From NCBI RefSeq assembly GCF_011189575.1, contig NZ_PUJW01000008.1, positions 150,665 to 214,664 on the forward strand: a stretch of DNA of 64,000 nt. Reading direction: 5' to 3'. The notes below the pieces were generated by a model. The model ran no database searches. It worked only from the letters and a program-made list of their open reading frames with translations, and was not told the DNA's origin. Both the position numbers and the translations under genes were made by a program. This DNA comes from Photorhabdus cinerea. GTDB lineage: Bacteria; Pseudomonadota; Gammaproteobacteria; Enterobacterales; Enterobacteriaceae. Below are positions 17,060-26,456 of this stretch, in pieces (position 1 is the first letter of the stretch; every line of letters begins with the position of its first letter).

Positions 17060-18790
17060 GTGAAATTATTACTCCCAAAGGATGAGATTGCTGATGTCAT
17101 TCGTGCCCGTAGTCGGGTGTTTTGGACTATCGGGTTGTTCACTGCCTTTATTAACCTGCTCATGTTGGTTCCATCTGTTTATATGTTGCAGGTTTATGAC
17201 AGAGTGTTGCCGTCGGGCAATGAAATCACTTTGCTGATGTTGACCCTGATTACTCTTGGCATGTTTGCCATGATGGGGATGCTGGAATATATCCGCAGCA
17301 TGATTGTTATTCGTATTGGTAGCCAGCTTGATATGAAACTGAATAATCGGGTTTATACCGCATCTTACGAATCAAATCTAAAAAATGGTACAACAGATGC
17401 GGGGCAGATGCTCAATGACTTGGCAAATATCCGCCAGTTTCTGACGGGTAATGCTTTATTTGCTTTCTTTGATGCTCCTTGGTTCCCAATCTACTTGCTG
17501 GTTATTTTTCTTTTTAACCCTTGGCTTGGTTTGTTGTCATTAGTGGGGGCGTTGGTATTGATTGCCCTTGCTGTATTGAATCAGTGGGTATCAAGCCAGC
17601 CTTTATCAGAAGCCAATAAACTTGCTCTGCGTTCAGCCAGTCTTGCCAGCACTAACTTGCGTAACGCTGAAGTGATAGAGGCGTTGGGGATGTTGCCGGT
17701 GCTGCGCCGGAGATGGTTTGGATTACATGAACGTTTTCTGAATTTCCAGCGTATTGCCAGTGAACGGGCTTCAGTGATTAATTCAGTCACTAAAACAGTG
17801 CGTTTGGCGTTACAGTCGCTGATCCTTGGATTAGGTGGCTGGTTAGCAATTGACGGGCATATTACGCCGGGAATGATGATTGCTGCTTCAATTCTGATGG
17901 GGCGTGCACTTTCGCCGATTGAACAGCTTATTCAAGCCTGGAAAGGTTGGAGTGCAGCGCGTTTGTCATGGCAACGATTAACCGATTTGTTGGAGCAGCA
18001 ACCAGAACGGAAATCAGGCATGTCATTACCTGCGCCAAAAGGAAATTTGGTGGTAGAAAAAGTTTCAGCCGCACCTCCAGGAAGAAACAGTAAGGTTGTG
18101 TTGCAGGATGTTAGTTTTGCGCTGGATGCGGGTGATGTGATGGGATTAATTGGCCCCAGTGCTTCAGGGAAATCGACCCTCGCCCGGTTACTAGTCGGGA
18201 TATGGCCGGCACAGGAAGGTGTAGTCCGTCTTGATAATGCAGATATTTATCAGTGGAACAAAGATGAATTGGGTTCTTCAATAGGATATTTACCGCAAGA
18301 TATTGAGCTATTTGGCGGCACTATCGCTGAGAACATTGCTCGTTTCAATGAAGTGGAACCAGAAAAAGTTGTTCAGGCGGCAAAGAAAGCTGGGGTTCAT
18401 GAACTGGTATTAGCGCTTGATAAGGGTTATGACACCGTTATTGGTGCCGGCGGTATTGGGCTATCTGGCGGGCAGAAACAGCGAATTGGTCTTGCTCGTG
18501 CGTTGTATGATGAGCCATCACTTGTGGTTCTGGATGAACCTAATTCCAGCCTGGATGAAGCGGGTGAAAGAGCGCTGAATCAAGCTATTGCTCAGCTGAA
18601 AGCGCAAGGAAAAACAGTGATTGTGATTACTCACCGTACATCATTGTTGTCACAGACGAACAAAATATTGCTGCTAGTTCAGGGAAAAATGAAGATGTTT
18701 GGTTCATCTCAGCAGGTAATGACTGCTTTATCGCAACAAAATAAAAGTCAGGAACATTCTGCGGCCAAGGCAGTTGCACAGGCATCATAA
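17060..18790 (+). CDS. prtB: Type I secretion ABC transporter PrtB
   Basis: Inner-membrane ATPase that drives export of PrtA. 576 residues, GTG start preceded by AAGGAA. An N-terminal ABC transmembrane domain (~residues 20-310, five to six hydrophobic segments) is followed by a nucleotide-binding domain with Walker A GPSASGKST, signature LSGGQKQR, Walker B VVLDEPNSSLDE and the switch His in VITHRTS. There is no C39 peptidase domain, consistent with a C-terminal uncleaved signal on the substrate. Works with PrtC and PrtD. Confidence 0.95.
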   Translation: MKLLLPKDEIADVIRARSRVFWTIGLFTAFINLLMLVPSVYMLQVYDRVLPSGNEITLLMLTLITLGMFAMMGMLEYIRSMIVIRIGSQLDMKLNNRVYTASYESNLKNGTTDAGQMLNDLANIRQFLTGNALFAFFDAPWFPIYLLVIFLFNPWLGLLSLVGALVLIALAVLNQWVSSQPLSEANKLALRSASLASTNLRNAEVIEALGMLPVLRRRWFGLHERFLNFQRIASERASVINSVTKTVRLALQSLILGLGGWLAIDGHITPGMMIAASILMGRALSPIEQLIQAWKGWSAARLSWQRLTDLLEQQPERKSGMSLPAPKGNLVVEKVSAAPPGRNSKVVLQDVSFALDAGDVMGLIGPSASGKSTLARLLVGIWPAQEGVVRLDNADIYQWNKDELGSSIGYLPQDIELFGGTIAENIARFNEVEPEKVVQAAKKAGVHELVLALDKGYDTVIGAGGIGLSGGQKQRIGLARALYDEPSLVVLDEPNSSLDEAGERALNQAIAQLKAQGKTVIVITHRTSLLSQTNKILLLVQGKMKMFGSSQQVMTALSQQNKSQEHSAAKAVAQAS

Positions 18791-18856
18791 GTAGATAAGC
18801 ATTTAATTATAATAATATCAAATAGCTGAGACGGAGATTTCTGTCCGGGAGTGGAT

Positions 18857-20185
18857 ATGTCTGATCAGAATACGCCGGTAGTGGATGGAAAAGGATTATT
18901 GCCACTAGAAGAAGGGCATTTTTTACGACTAGGATGGTTGGTGATTGGTGTGGGGATCTTGGGGTTTCTCATTTGGGCAGCATTTGCGCCGTTGGATAAA
19001 GGGGTTGCGTCTTCTGGTGTAGTGGTTGTGGATGGTAACCGCAAAACGGTTCAAGCCCCGGCAAGCGGTATTATTAGCCAGATTATGGTTGTTGAGGGAG
19101 AAACTATAAAAGCGGGTCAAACCCTCGTTCAGCTCAGTCAGGTGCAGGCAAAAGCACAGGTAGATGCGCTCCAGGATCAACTGTATACCACATTAGCAAC
19201 GGAAACCCGTTTATTGGCTGAACAGCATGGTGATGACATGCTGGTTTTTCCCAAAATATTCCAGCAATTACAATCTGAACCTCGGGTGAAAGAGATTATT
19301 GCATTGCAAAAACAACTGTTCGCATCACGCCGTGAAATGCTGCAAAGCGATCTGGCAGGGCTTGAGCAGTCTGTTGCTGGTACAAACTTTCAGATTAAAG
19401 GGCTGAAAGCTTCTCTTGTCAGTAAGCGAGTGCAACAGTCAGCACTTAAAGAACAGATAACTAATCTTAAATCTTTAGCGGATGAGGGGTATTTCCCGCG
19501 TAATCGTTATTTGGAGCTTCTGCGTGAACAGGCTGAACTCAACAGTAGCATAGCGGAAATGGAAGGGCGCACCGGCCAGCTTGAAAAACAGCTACAGGAA
19601 ACCCAGCAGCGTATTATTCAGCGCAACGCAGACTATCAACGGGAAGTGAGCACTCAATTGGCCGAGGTGCAGGTTGCTGCCAGTGAATACAGAAATAAGT
19701 TGGATACAGCCCAGTTTGAACTTACGCATACTTCAATTGTGGCGCCGGTTGATGGCACGGTTGTCGGGTTAAATATTTTTACGCAGGGTGGTGTTGTTGC
19801 TCCCGGTGAAAAACTGATGGAAATTCTACCGGATCAAATGGCGCTTGAGGTGGAAACCCGTGTTGCGGTTAATCTGGCAGATAAGATTAGCAAAGGGCTA
19901 GATGTAGATCTGATGTTCACCGCTTTTAATCAGAACCGGACACCAAAAATTGCGGGAAAAGTGGTCATGGTTTCCGCAGACAGATTGGTAGATCCTGTGA
20001 ACAGCCAACCTTATTATCAGATGAGAGCAGTCGTATCTCCTGAAGAGATGGAAAAACTGAAAGGGTTGGATATCAGGCCGGGGATGCCAGTTGAGGTATT
20101 TGTCAAAACCGGTTCACGTTCCTTGTTGAGTTATCTGTTTAAGCCATTGTGGGATCGGGCTTCGACATCGTTGATAGAGGAGTGA
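18857..20185 (+). CDS. prtC: Type I secretion membrane-fusion protein PrtC
   Basis: HlyD-family periplasmic adaptor linking PrtB and PrtD. 442 residues from the ATG at 18857 (GGGAG upstream); a GTG two codons earlier is possible. One transmembrane helix at ~residues 25-47 is followed by lipoyl-like half motifs (VQAPASGIISQI and SIVAPVDGTVVGL) flanking a long coiled-coil region (~150-270), then a beta-barrel C-terminal part. The stop lies two bases before the prtD start. Confidence 0.94.
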   Translation: MSDQNTPVVDGKGLLPLEEGHFLRLGWLVIGVGILGFLIWAAFAPLDKGVASSGVVVVDGNRKTVQAPASGIISQIMVVEGETIKAGQTLVQLSQVQAKAQVDALQDQLYTTLATETRLLAEQHGDDMLVFPKIFQQLQSEPRVKEIIALQKQLFASRREMLQSDLAGLEQSVAGTNFQIKGLKASLVSKRVQQSALKEQITNLKSLADEGYFPRNRYLELLREQAELNSSIAEMEGRTGQLEKQLQETQQRIIQRNADYQREVSTQLAEVQVAASEYRNKLDTAQFELTHTSIVAPVDGTVVGLNIFTQGGVVAPGEKLMEILPDQMALEVETRVAVNLADKISKGLDVDLMFTAFNQNRTPKIAGKVVMVSADRLVDPVNSQPYYQMRAVVSPEEMEKLKGLDIRPGMPVEVFVKTGSRSLLSYLFKPLWDRASTSLIEE

Positions 20186-20187
20186 TT

Positions 20188-21564
20188 ATGAAACTGAATC
20201 GTGCTTCTTTATCATTAGTTAGTTTGTTAATTCTTTTCAGTGTCAGTTTGTTCTCTTTTCCCGCATGGGCATTGAGTCTGACAGAGGCTTATGCGCTGGC
20301 ATTAGAAAATGATCCTACTTTTCTCGCAGCAGTAAAAGAAAGAGAAGGTGGAGAAGAGTATGAAAAGATTGGCAGGGCAGAATTGTTACCTAAAGTGATA
20401 ATGTCTTATCAGCATTCACCGAGGAACTGGCAACATATGGAATACCCTACGTATGATCGTCGGGGAAATAAGGCAACGGAAAGTCGGGATCGCCAATATA
20501 GCAGTTATAACGCGGCAGTGGTGCTGACTCAGCCATTGATAGATTTTGAGATATGGGCGCGTTATAAAGCCAGTCAGGCTCATACGTTAATGAGCAATGA
20601 ACGTTTTCGGGCAGATTTTCAGCAACTGGCGGTCCGGGTAGTGAATGCTTACGTGGATGTTGCTTATGCTCAGGATCAGATTGATTTGGTGATACGCCAG
20701 AAAATGGCGTATGAAAAACAATTGGAACTGAATAGGAAGTTGTTTGCTTCTGGTGAAGGGACACGTACTGATGTAGTGGAAACACAATCTCGTTACAGCC
20801 AGGCTATTGCCGATGAAATAGCAGCTAAAGATGATCTGGATGCCGCAGTCCGGAGTTTACAACTGATTGTTGGTGTTCCTCTTCCCATTGATTTACCGGT
20901 GCAGCGGCTATCAGATAAGACGCAGTTTAAGATATTGAAGTTGTCGCCAGACCATTATGAAGAATGGGAAAAACTGGCATTAGCTAACAATCCGGTTCTG
21001 GCCGCGTCCCGTCAGGAAGTGAAAGCAGCGTACCATGAGGTGCAACGTAACCGGGCAGGTTATTTACCTAAGTTGGAGCTCTATGCTTCCCATTCTGAAA
21101 GCGAATCTAGCAGCGATAATACGGTAGATCAGAAGTATCGAACCGATACCATTGGCTTGCGGATGAGCATGAATATCTATAATGGGGGTGGTACATCTGC
21201 TTCTGTACGTCAGGCGGCGGCGCAATATGGAAGAACTAGATATGATCTTGATGCTCAGGCAGGAGAAGTTCTTAATGCATTACGCCGAAATTATAATCAG
21301 TATCTGAATAGTGAAAAGCGGATTAATGCTTATGAAATGGCTGTTGAATCAGCCAACTTGCAGGTAGATGCGACCAGCAAGAGTGTTGTTCTTGGGCAGC
21401 GGGTTAATGTGGATGTTCTGAATGCTGAACAGCAGTTATATACTGCCCGGCGTGATCTTTCTCAGGCAAAATATAATTATATTAAAGCTTGGGTCGGCCT
21501 ACTAAATGAGGCCGGAGAGCTAAAAGGTGAACATTTGGATAAGGTAGCAGGGTATTTCCGTTAG
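20188..21564 (+). CDS. prtD: Type I secretion outer-membrane channel PrtD (TolC-like)
   Basis: TolC-family outer-membrane factor dedicated to protease export. 458 residues from the ATG at 20188, preceded by GAGGAG. The signal peptide ends FPAWA, leaving LSLTEAYALALENDP, the usual OEP start. Two repeated OEP domains rich in heptad coiled coil follow. The gene name follows Photorhabdus usage (prtD for the outer-membrane part); Erwinia calls the equivalent prtF. The 3' end overlaps the convergent xni by four bases. Confidence 0.93.
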   Translation: MKLNRASLSLVSLLILFSVSLFSFPAWALSLTEAYALALENDPTFLAAVKEREGGEEYEKIGRAELLPKVIMSYQHSPRNWQHMEYPTYDRRGNKATESRDRQYSSYNAAVVLTQPLIDFEIWARYKASQAHTLMSNERFRADFQQLAVRVVNAYVDVAYAQDQIDLVIRQKMAYEKQLELNRKLFASGEGTRTDVVETQSRYSQAIADEIAAKDDLDAAVRSLQLIVGVPLPIDLPVQRLSDKTQFKILKLSPDHYEEWEKLALANNPVLAASRQEVKAAYHEVQRNRAGYLPKLELYASHSESESSSDNTVDQKYRTDTIGLRMSMNIYNGGGTSASVRQAAAQYGRTRYDLDAQAGEVLNALRRNYNQYLNSEKRINAYEMAVESANLQVDATSKSVVLGQRVNVDVLNAEQQLYTARRDLSQAKYNYIKAWVGLLNEAGELKGEHLDKVAGYFR

Positions 21565-22319
21565 TTTGCTGTTGTCAGCCGGAGTTGTTGCAGATTGCCA
21601 TTTAACGCTAAATAGGTACGTAACGACGCAACTTCCCGGCTGATAAACGCGATTTCTTTATTTGATTCCAGCTTGTTGCGCCATTTATCTGGTTGTTGAT
21701 CGAGGTTCTGGAAAAGGTTATCCAGTGTACCAGCCTGTTGCAGTAAAGCAGTGGCGGTTTTAGGGCCAATCCCCTGAATTCCGGGTATTTTACTGCTACT
21801 GATCCCCGCCAGTCCCCAGTAATCAGGTAATTGTTCCGGAGAAACGCCAAATTCTTGTTGAACAAATGGCATATCCAACCAGCGTTTCTGGAAGTAGTCG
21901 CGGATACGGATATTGGGTGAAAGTAATTGGCAATAACCTTTATCAGTAGAAACAATCGTAACATGGTAACCGGCAGAGGCGACTTTTACTGCCAGCGTTG
22001 CGGCTAGATCATCTGCTTCATGTCCTTGGGCATGCCAGCAGGCAATGCCTTGTTGTTCAAATGATATTCTGATCTGCGGCATTTCTTGTTTCAGATTGTC
22101 AGGCATTGGCGAGCGGCCAGCTTTGTAGGCAGGTAATATTTGGTGACGCCAACTGTTACTGCGATCCTCCTCATCGAATACTGCGACAGCATGGGTAGGA
22201 TTGGTATGTTGGATCAACTGCTTCAGTGCATGTTCACAGGCAGGAATGCATGGGCTACCCTGCACAGCGTGAATGCGGCGGATAAGGTTAAGAGCATCAA
22301 CAATTAGAAGGTGTATCAT
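21561..22319 (-). CDS. xni: Flap endonuclease Xni (exonuclease IX homologue)
   Basis: 5'-nuclease of the FEN family, related to the 5' nuclease domain of DNA polymerase I. 252 residues from the ATG at 22319 (E. coli 251); a GTG three codons upstream is possible. The acidic metal residues are in LIVDALN, VFDEEDR and EADDLAA, and the HhH DNA-binding element is in IPGIQGIGPKTA. E. coli Xni lacks some metal ligands and acts with potassium; this copy resembles it. Convergent with prtD. Confidence 0.93.
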   Translation of the reverse strand: MIHLLIVDALNLIRRIHAVQGSPCIPACEHALKQLIQHTNPTHAVAVFDEEDRSNSWRHQILPAYKAGRSPMPDNLKQEMPQIRISFEQQGIACWHAQGHEADDLAATLAVKVASAGYHVTIVSTDKGYCQLLSPNIRIRDYFQKRWLDMPFVQQEFGVSPEQLPDYWGLAGISSSKIPGIQGIGPKTATALLQQAGTLDNLFQNLDQQPDKWRNKLESNKEIAFISREVASLRTYLALNGNLQQLRLTTAN

Positions 22320-22385
22320 AGGGTTCACTATTAAGCAGCATTGTGCTCCATCCGTGGAGCAGAGATCTTTTTTTGTTGGGTCATT

Positions 22386-23753
22386 TTATCGGGTAATTTC
22401 GTAGCAAGGCTCGTAAGCAGTGCCACCTGGTAGTTTCATACGGTGCTGTTCTACAAAGTCGGTTAGCAGCTTATCCATATAGCGCATTATCTCAGCATCA
22501 CCGTGGATTTTGAATGGGCCATGTTTTTCAATCGCTTGAATACCAATCTCTTTCACATTGCCGGCAACAATCCCAGAAAAAGCACGGCGTAGTGTAGCTA
22601 CCAGTTTGTCAGGAGACTGATCAGGATAGAGATTAAGATTAGTCATGTTTTCATGAGAGGGTGCAAACGGTTGTTGTAAATCATGGTTGATCTTTATTGA
22701 CCAATTAAAACTGTATGCATCACCGGTACTGTGACGGTTATCTTTGACTAATGGCATGGCTTCTTTCATTATCCGGGCAACTTCAGGAGCGTCATCAATA
22801 ATGGTGTGATAGTAGCGTCGTGCCTCTTTTCCCAATGTATGAACAATAAACTCATCCAAGACCCGGAAATAATCAGCGCTCTCTTTCGGGCCGGTAAGAA
22901 TCAATGGCAATATCTGTTGCTGATTTTCCGGGTCCATCAGAATACCCAACAGATAGAATAATTCTTCTGTTGTGCCGACGCCTCCTGGGAAAATAATGAT
23001 ACCGTGAGCAATACGAACGAAAGTTTCCAGACGTTTTTCTATATCCGGCATGATAATCAGTTCGTTCACTAATGGGTTAGGTGGCTCAGCAGCAATGATC
23101 GATGGCTCGGTGATACCGATAAAACGACTATCTTTATAATTCTGTTGTGCATGGCCTACGGCTGCACCTTTCATTGGTGCTTCCATTGCCCCAGGGCCGC
23201 AGCCGGTACAGATATTGAGCCCTCGCAGTCCAAGCTGATGACCGACTTTACGGCTGTATTGATACTCTTGTTTAGTAACTGAGTGGCCTCCCCAACAGAC
23301 AATCATATTGGGGTCTTCATCGGTATGTAACGCTCTGGCGTTACGCAGAATAGAGAATATGGTGTTGGTAATATAGGCACTATCTTCCAAACTGGGATGA
23401 TGCTGTTTTCTTGAATCGGTAATCTGAGTATGAACAAACAAGATATCCCGAAGCACTGCGAACAAATTAGCTTGTAGTAAATGGATAATTTTCCCATCAA
23501 CAAATGCTTCTTCTGGTGGATTCACCAATTCCAGTTTTACTCCACGCTCACGGCGCAATACGTTAATATCAAAATCTGTGTATTTAGAAAGGAGTTCCTT
23601 ACTATTATCGGTTTGGCTACCAGAATTGAGTACAGCGAGTGAACAGTTCCGGAATAAGCGATAAAGATCGCTTTTTGCGGTACTCTTCAGCATATCTACT
23701 TCAAGTTGAGATAATAAATCCATTGAACCGAGTGGGTTGATATGTGTAATCAA
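22386..23753 (-). CDS. ppnN: Nucleotide 5'-monophosphate nucleosidase PpnN
   Basis: Cleaves nucleoside monophosphates to base and ribose 5-phosphate. In E. coli the enzyme is activated by (p)ppGpp. 455 residues (E. coli 454). The central LOG/lysine-decarboxylase-like domain shows GCGPGAMEAPMKG and FPGGVGTTEELFYLLG, the active-site motifs. The flanking N- and C-terminal domains are those that bind the alarmone. A single gene with 66 bases to xni. Confidence 0.95.
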   Translation of the reverse strand: MITHINPLGSMDLLSQLEVDMLKSTAKSDLYRLFRNCSLAVLNSGSQTDNSKELLSKYTDFDINVLRRERGVKLELVNPPEEAFVDGKIIHLLQANLFAVLRDILFVHTQITDSRKQHHPSLEDSAYITNTIFSILRNARALHTDEDPNMIVCWGGHSVTKQEYQYSRKVGHQLGLRGLNICTGCGPGAMEAPMKGAAVGHAQQNYKDSRFIGITEPSIIAAEPPNPLVNELIIMPDIEKRLETFVRIAHGIIIFPGGVGTTEELFYLLGILMDPENQQQILPLILTGPKESADYFRVLDEFIVHTLGKEARRYYHTIIDDAPEVARIMKEAMPLVKDNRHSTGDAYSFNWSIKINHDLQQPFAPSHENMTNLNLYPDQSPDKLVATLRRAFSGIVAGNVKEIGIQAIEKHGPFKIHGDAEIMRYMDKLLTDFVEQHRMKLPGGTAYEPCYEITR

Positions 23754-23907
23754 GAATGACTCCTTATATCGTGTATGGGTTTCACCTCAATATCGTTAAA
23801 TAACTGCTCCCGTCCGTACTGGACGAGGATTTACGACGGTTTTTGCTAAATCTATCACATTTCCTATTCAGCTTGATTTTTCACCGACTGCACTCCGAAA
23901 AGTCTAT

Positions 23908-24756
23908 TTACTGGCGTGCCAGTCTGCCTGTTTTTGGTGCAAAGTCGGTACTATTTGTGCGCCATGGGTTGATATCTAATCCTCCGCGACGGGTATAGCG
24001 GGCATAGACCGAAAGCTTTTCTGGAGCGCATAGCTGTTGTAAGTCATTGAAAATACGTTCAACACATTGCTCATGAAATTCATTATGATGCCGAAATGAT
24101 ACCAGATAACGTAGTAACGCTTCTTGGTTAATTTTTGCTCCTTTATAGTGAATCTGGACAGATCCCCAGTCAGGTTGGTGAGTAATCAGACAGTTGGATT
24201 TCAGTAGATGGCTAACCAAAACTTCCTCCACCAGAGGGCCTTGTGCTGCACCTTGCAGGTAATCACGCTTGAAATTATATTCAGTAATGTCAATATCTTG
24301 ATTATCAATACATTCACCGGTGAAAGCGGAAATCGGTTGGTTATTGAAATGATTTAAATGATGAAGTGTCACTTCTACATAACCATCAGCACAAGCGGCG
24401 AGATCACGCTGCAATGTTTCTTCAACGGCTTGCCAGCTTTCAAAACGGGTTTGGTTAAAGCTGTTCAGATAGAGTTTAAAACTTTTAGACTCAATCAGGT
24501 TTTTACTTGCTGCATTCAGGCTGACATGCCCGACAGCAACTTGCGGCAGACCACGACTATTCAGCCATGATAGTTCATATAGTGTCCAGATATCAGCTCC
24601 GTGAAATGGCAAATGGTCAGGAAAAATGTTCAGGGGTTCACGGTTCATACTGCGGGGTATTGCTTGCAGCAAGTTGGCGTTGTATTGGTCATGATATGAA
24701 GTGGTTTTACCTAATGTAAGTTTCCCAAGAGCTTGGTGATCCTGATATAATGGCAT
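23908..24756 (-). CDS. queF: NADPH-dependent preQ0 reductase QueF
   Basis: Reduces 7-cyano-7-deazaguanine to preQ1 in queuosine synthesis. A start at 24756 gives 282 residues, as in E. coli, and is preceded by GAGGA; an ATG four codons upstream overlaps that ribosome binding site. The QueF motif ESKSFKLYLNSFNQTRF and the tunnelling-fold elements HLLKSNCLITHQPDW, with the catalytic Cys, are intact. The gene is divergent from syd with about 280 bases between. Confidence 0.95.
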   Translation of the reverse strand: MPLYQDHQALGKLTLGKTTSYHDQYNANLLQAIPRSMNREPLNIFPDHLPFHGADIWTLYELSWLNSRGLPQVAVGHVSLNAASKNLIESKSFKLYLNSFNQTRFESWQAVEETLQRDLAACADGYVEVTLHHLNHFNNQPISAFTGECIDNQDIDITEYNFKRDYLQGAAQGPLVEEVLVSHLLKSNCLITHQPDWGSVQIHYKGAKINQEALLRYLVSFRHHNEFHEQCVERIFNDLQQLCAPEKLSVYARYTRRGGLDINPWRTNSTDFAPKTGRLARQ

Positions 24757-25033
24757 GTTATTCCTCAAAATCTGATATCAGTAATAGTTGTCATTGCTCA
24801 AGTTTATCAAGCTACGAGGTTTTATCAGAATTTTATTTGTTTGTTTGCGAAAATGGCGTCAAAGCTATCCAATATCATTGCTGTCAGTGAACTGTTTTAT
24901 TCCATTATTCGCCGAGATATCCAGAGGAGCTTGAGAGATATCGCGTCCTACACAAAGTGGATTTAGCGGGGAAGATACCATCCTGTATATTAAAACATTA
25001 AGTACACCCCAACAGTTACCGGTTGAAAATAAT

Positions 25034-25585
25034 ATGATTTCTAATGTTACAGAGGCGTTGGCTGATTTTACCCGTTGTTATGTTGATTTGTGGCAAAAGG
25101 AAACAGGAGCTTCACCTGCCAGCAGTGAACTTTATGGTGTGCCATCACCTTGTATTACCCATACTGGTGATGACATTGTTTATTGGCTTCCGCAGCCTTT
25201 TCCTTCGGAAGATAAGCTGAATAAAGTTGAAGTTGCATTGGATATCCAATTGCAACCAGCAATTCATGATTTTTATACCTCTCAATTAGCTGGTGATATG
25301 ACGGCAATGTTTGAAGGTCAACAGCTTAGTTTGATTCAGGTCTGGAGCGAGGAGGACTTTATCCGTTTACAGGAAAACCTGATAGGGCATCTGGTGACAC
25401 AGAAGCGGCTAAAATTGTCACCAACAGCATTTATTGCAACCGTGGATTCAGATATGAGTATTATTTCTCTGTGCAATTTGACTGGCGAAGTGATCCTGGA
25501 GCAATTTGGTAGTGATAAGAGAACTCTGTTGTTTACCGATTTAATTGGGTTTCTTGGGGCAATTAAGCCTGTCTTCATTTGTTAG
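25034..25585 (+). CDS. syd: SecY-interacting protein Syd
   Basis: Peripheral inner-membrane protein that binds SecY and may check proper SecYEG assembly. 183 residues (E. coli 181). Similar along the whole length, with PSPCI, DDIVYWLPQPFP and LVTQKRLKLSPTAFIAT as recognisable blocks. csrB follows on the same strand, as in the E. coli syd-csrB-yqcC neighbourhood. Confidence 0.93.
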   Translation: MISNVTEALADFTRCYVDLWQKETGASPASSELYGVPSPCITHTGDDIVYWLPQPFPSEDKLNKVEVALDIQLQPAIHDFYTSQLAGDMTAMFEGQQLSLIQVWSEEDFIRLQENLIGHLVTQKRLKLSPTAFIATVDSDMSIISLCNLTGEVILEQFGSDKRTLLFTDLIGFLGAIKPVFIC

Positions 25586-25608
25586 GCTTGGAGTTTTAAC
25601 TTAGCATT

Positions 25609-25649
25609 TGTGAGATATCTCTTACACTTCATGTAAGAGATATCAATGT
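25609..25649 (+). promoter_or_regulatory. Paired UvrY/GacA-type binding sites upstream of csrB
   Basis: TGTGAGATATCTCTTACA (25609-25626) differs by a single base from the 18-bp UvrY inverted repeat of E. coli csrB as I recall it, and fits the GacA box TGTAAG-N6-CTTACA. Five bases further a second half-like site, TGTAAG-N6-CAATGT (25632-25649), begins, so that 13 bases of each site also form a perfect hairpin. The distance to the inferred csrB start is about 170 bases, similar to E. coli. Confidence 0.7.
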
Positions 25650-25789
25650 TTACTTCGGTGAGTTTCACATTGGTTTATTATTTTTATTTTATTTCAATAG
25701 CCTATAAATAATTACAGATTTTATCCCATTTCACTGGCTTAATGGTTCCACTTATATGGCTTGTGTCGTAAATCGAATTAATTCATTCT

Positions 25790-26022
25790 GTCCTCAGCAG
25801 GAAAAGGAGTCTCTGCGTACAATTTCTCAGGGATAGATTAGGTGATGATGGTCAGCATGACTGGCACAATGCATAACTGGATCGTATGCAATATATATAA
25901 AAATGATGGGTAAAGGATAACCATTAAAGGACAATTTGTCAGGGAATGAGCAGGGAGCAAACGATTAGCGGGATTGCTATATAATCAATTTAAAGGGAGC
26001 GCTTGTTCGCTCCCTTCTCTTT
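25790..26022 (+). ncRNA. csrB: Small RNA CsrB (CsrA-sequestering)
   Basis: The region has about ten GGA motifs on the plus strand, several in hairpin loops, for example TGCATA/TATGCA (25870-25890) with GGA in the loop and TAGC/GCTA with GGGATT. The 3' part, GTCAGGGAATGAGCAGGGAG, aligns with E. coli CsrB. It ends with AAGGGAGCG/CGCTCCCTT (25993-26016), similar to the CsrB terminator. It is in the syd-yqcC gap, where E. coli has csrB. CsrB titrates the translation regulator CsrA. The 5' end is estimated. At about 230 nt it is clearly shorter than the 369-nt E. coli RNA. Confidence 0.82.
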
Positions 26023-26122
26023 ATGTTTGATGGAAAAAGCAAATTTACAGCTTAAGGGTTATCAGTGGTATTCTTATCAGTTTTGCTGCTTTGGGCAAAT
26101 ACTTATTAATTAGGCTGAAAAT

Positions 26123-26455
26123 ATGAGTACTGAAAAACAAATTCTGCATACGTTACAATTAATTGAACAAGCTATGAGGGAAATTGATCTGTGGCAGGAT
26201 CACCCACCTAAAGCGGAAGCTTTTGAAAGTGTTGAACCATTTTCAATTGATACGATGCTGGCGGCAGAGTGGTTGCAGTGGGTATTAATTCCGAGAATGT
26301 ATGCGTTATTGGAGCAGAGTTTGGCGTTACCTACGGCATTCGCTATCGCCCCTTATTTTGAGGAATCCTATAAAGAAGATACCACTGGCCGCTATCAGCA
26401 ACTGCTTGAGTATCTTCGTGCGTTGGATTGTTTATTTATTCAGGATAATGCCTGA
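26123..26455 (+). CDS. yqcC: YqcC family protein
   Basis: 110 residues (E. coli 109), DUF446. Soluble, mostly helical, with conserved HTLQLIEQAMREIDLWQ, FSIDTMLAAEWLQWVLIPRM and LRALDCLF. The function is unknown. The stop lies just before the truC start, so the two genes are co-transcribed and probably translationally coupled. Confidence 0.92.
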   Translation: MSTEKQILHTLQLIEQAMREIDLWQDHPPKAEAFESVEPFSIDTMLAAEWLQWVLIPRMYALLEQSLALPTAFAIAPYFEESYKEDTTGRYQQLLEYLRALDCLFIQDNA

Positions 26456-26456
26456 T

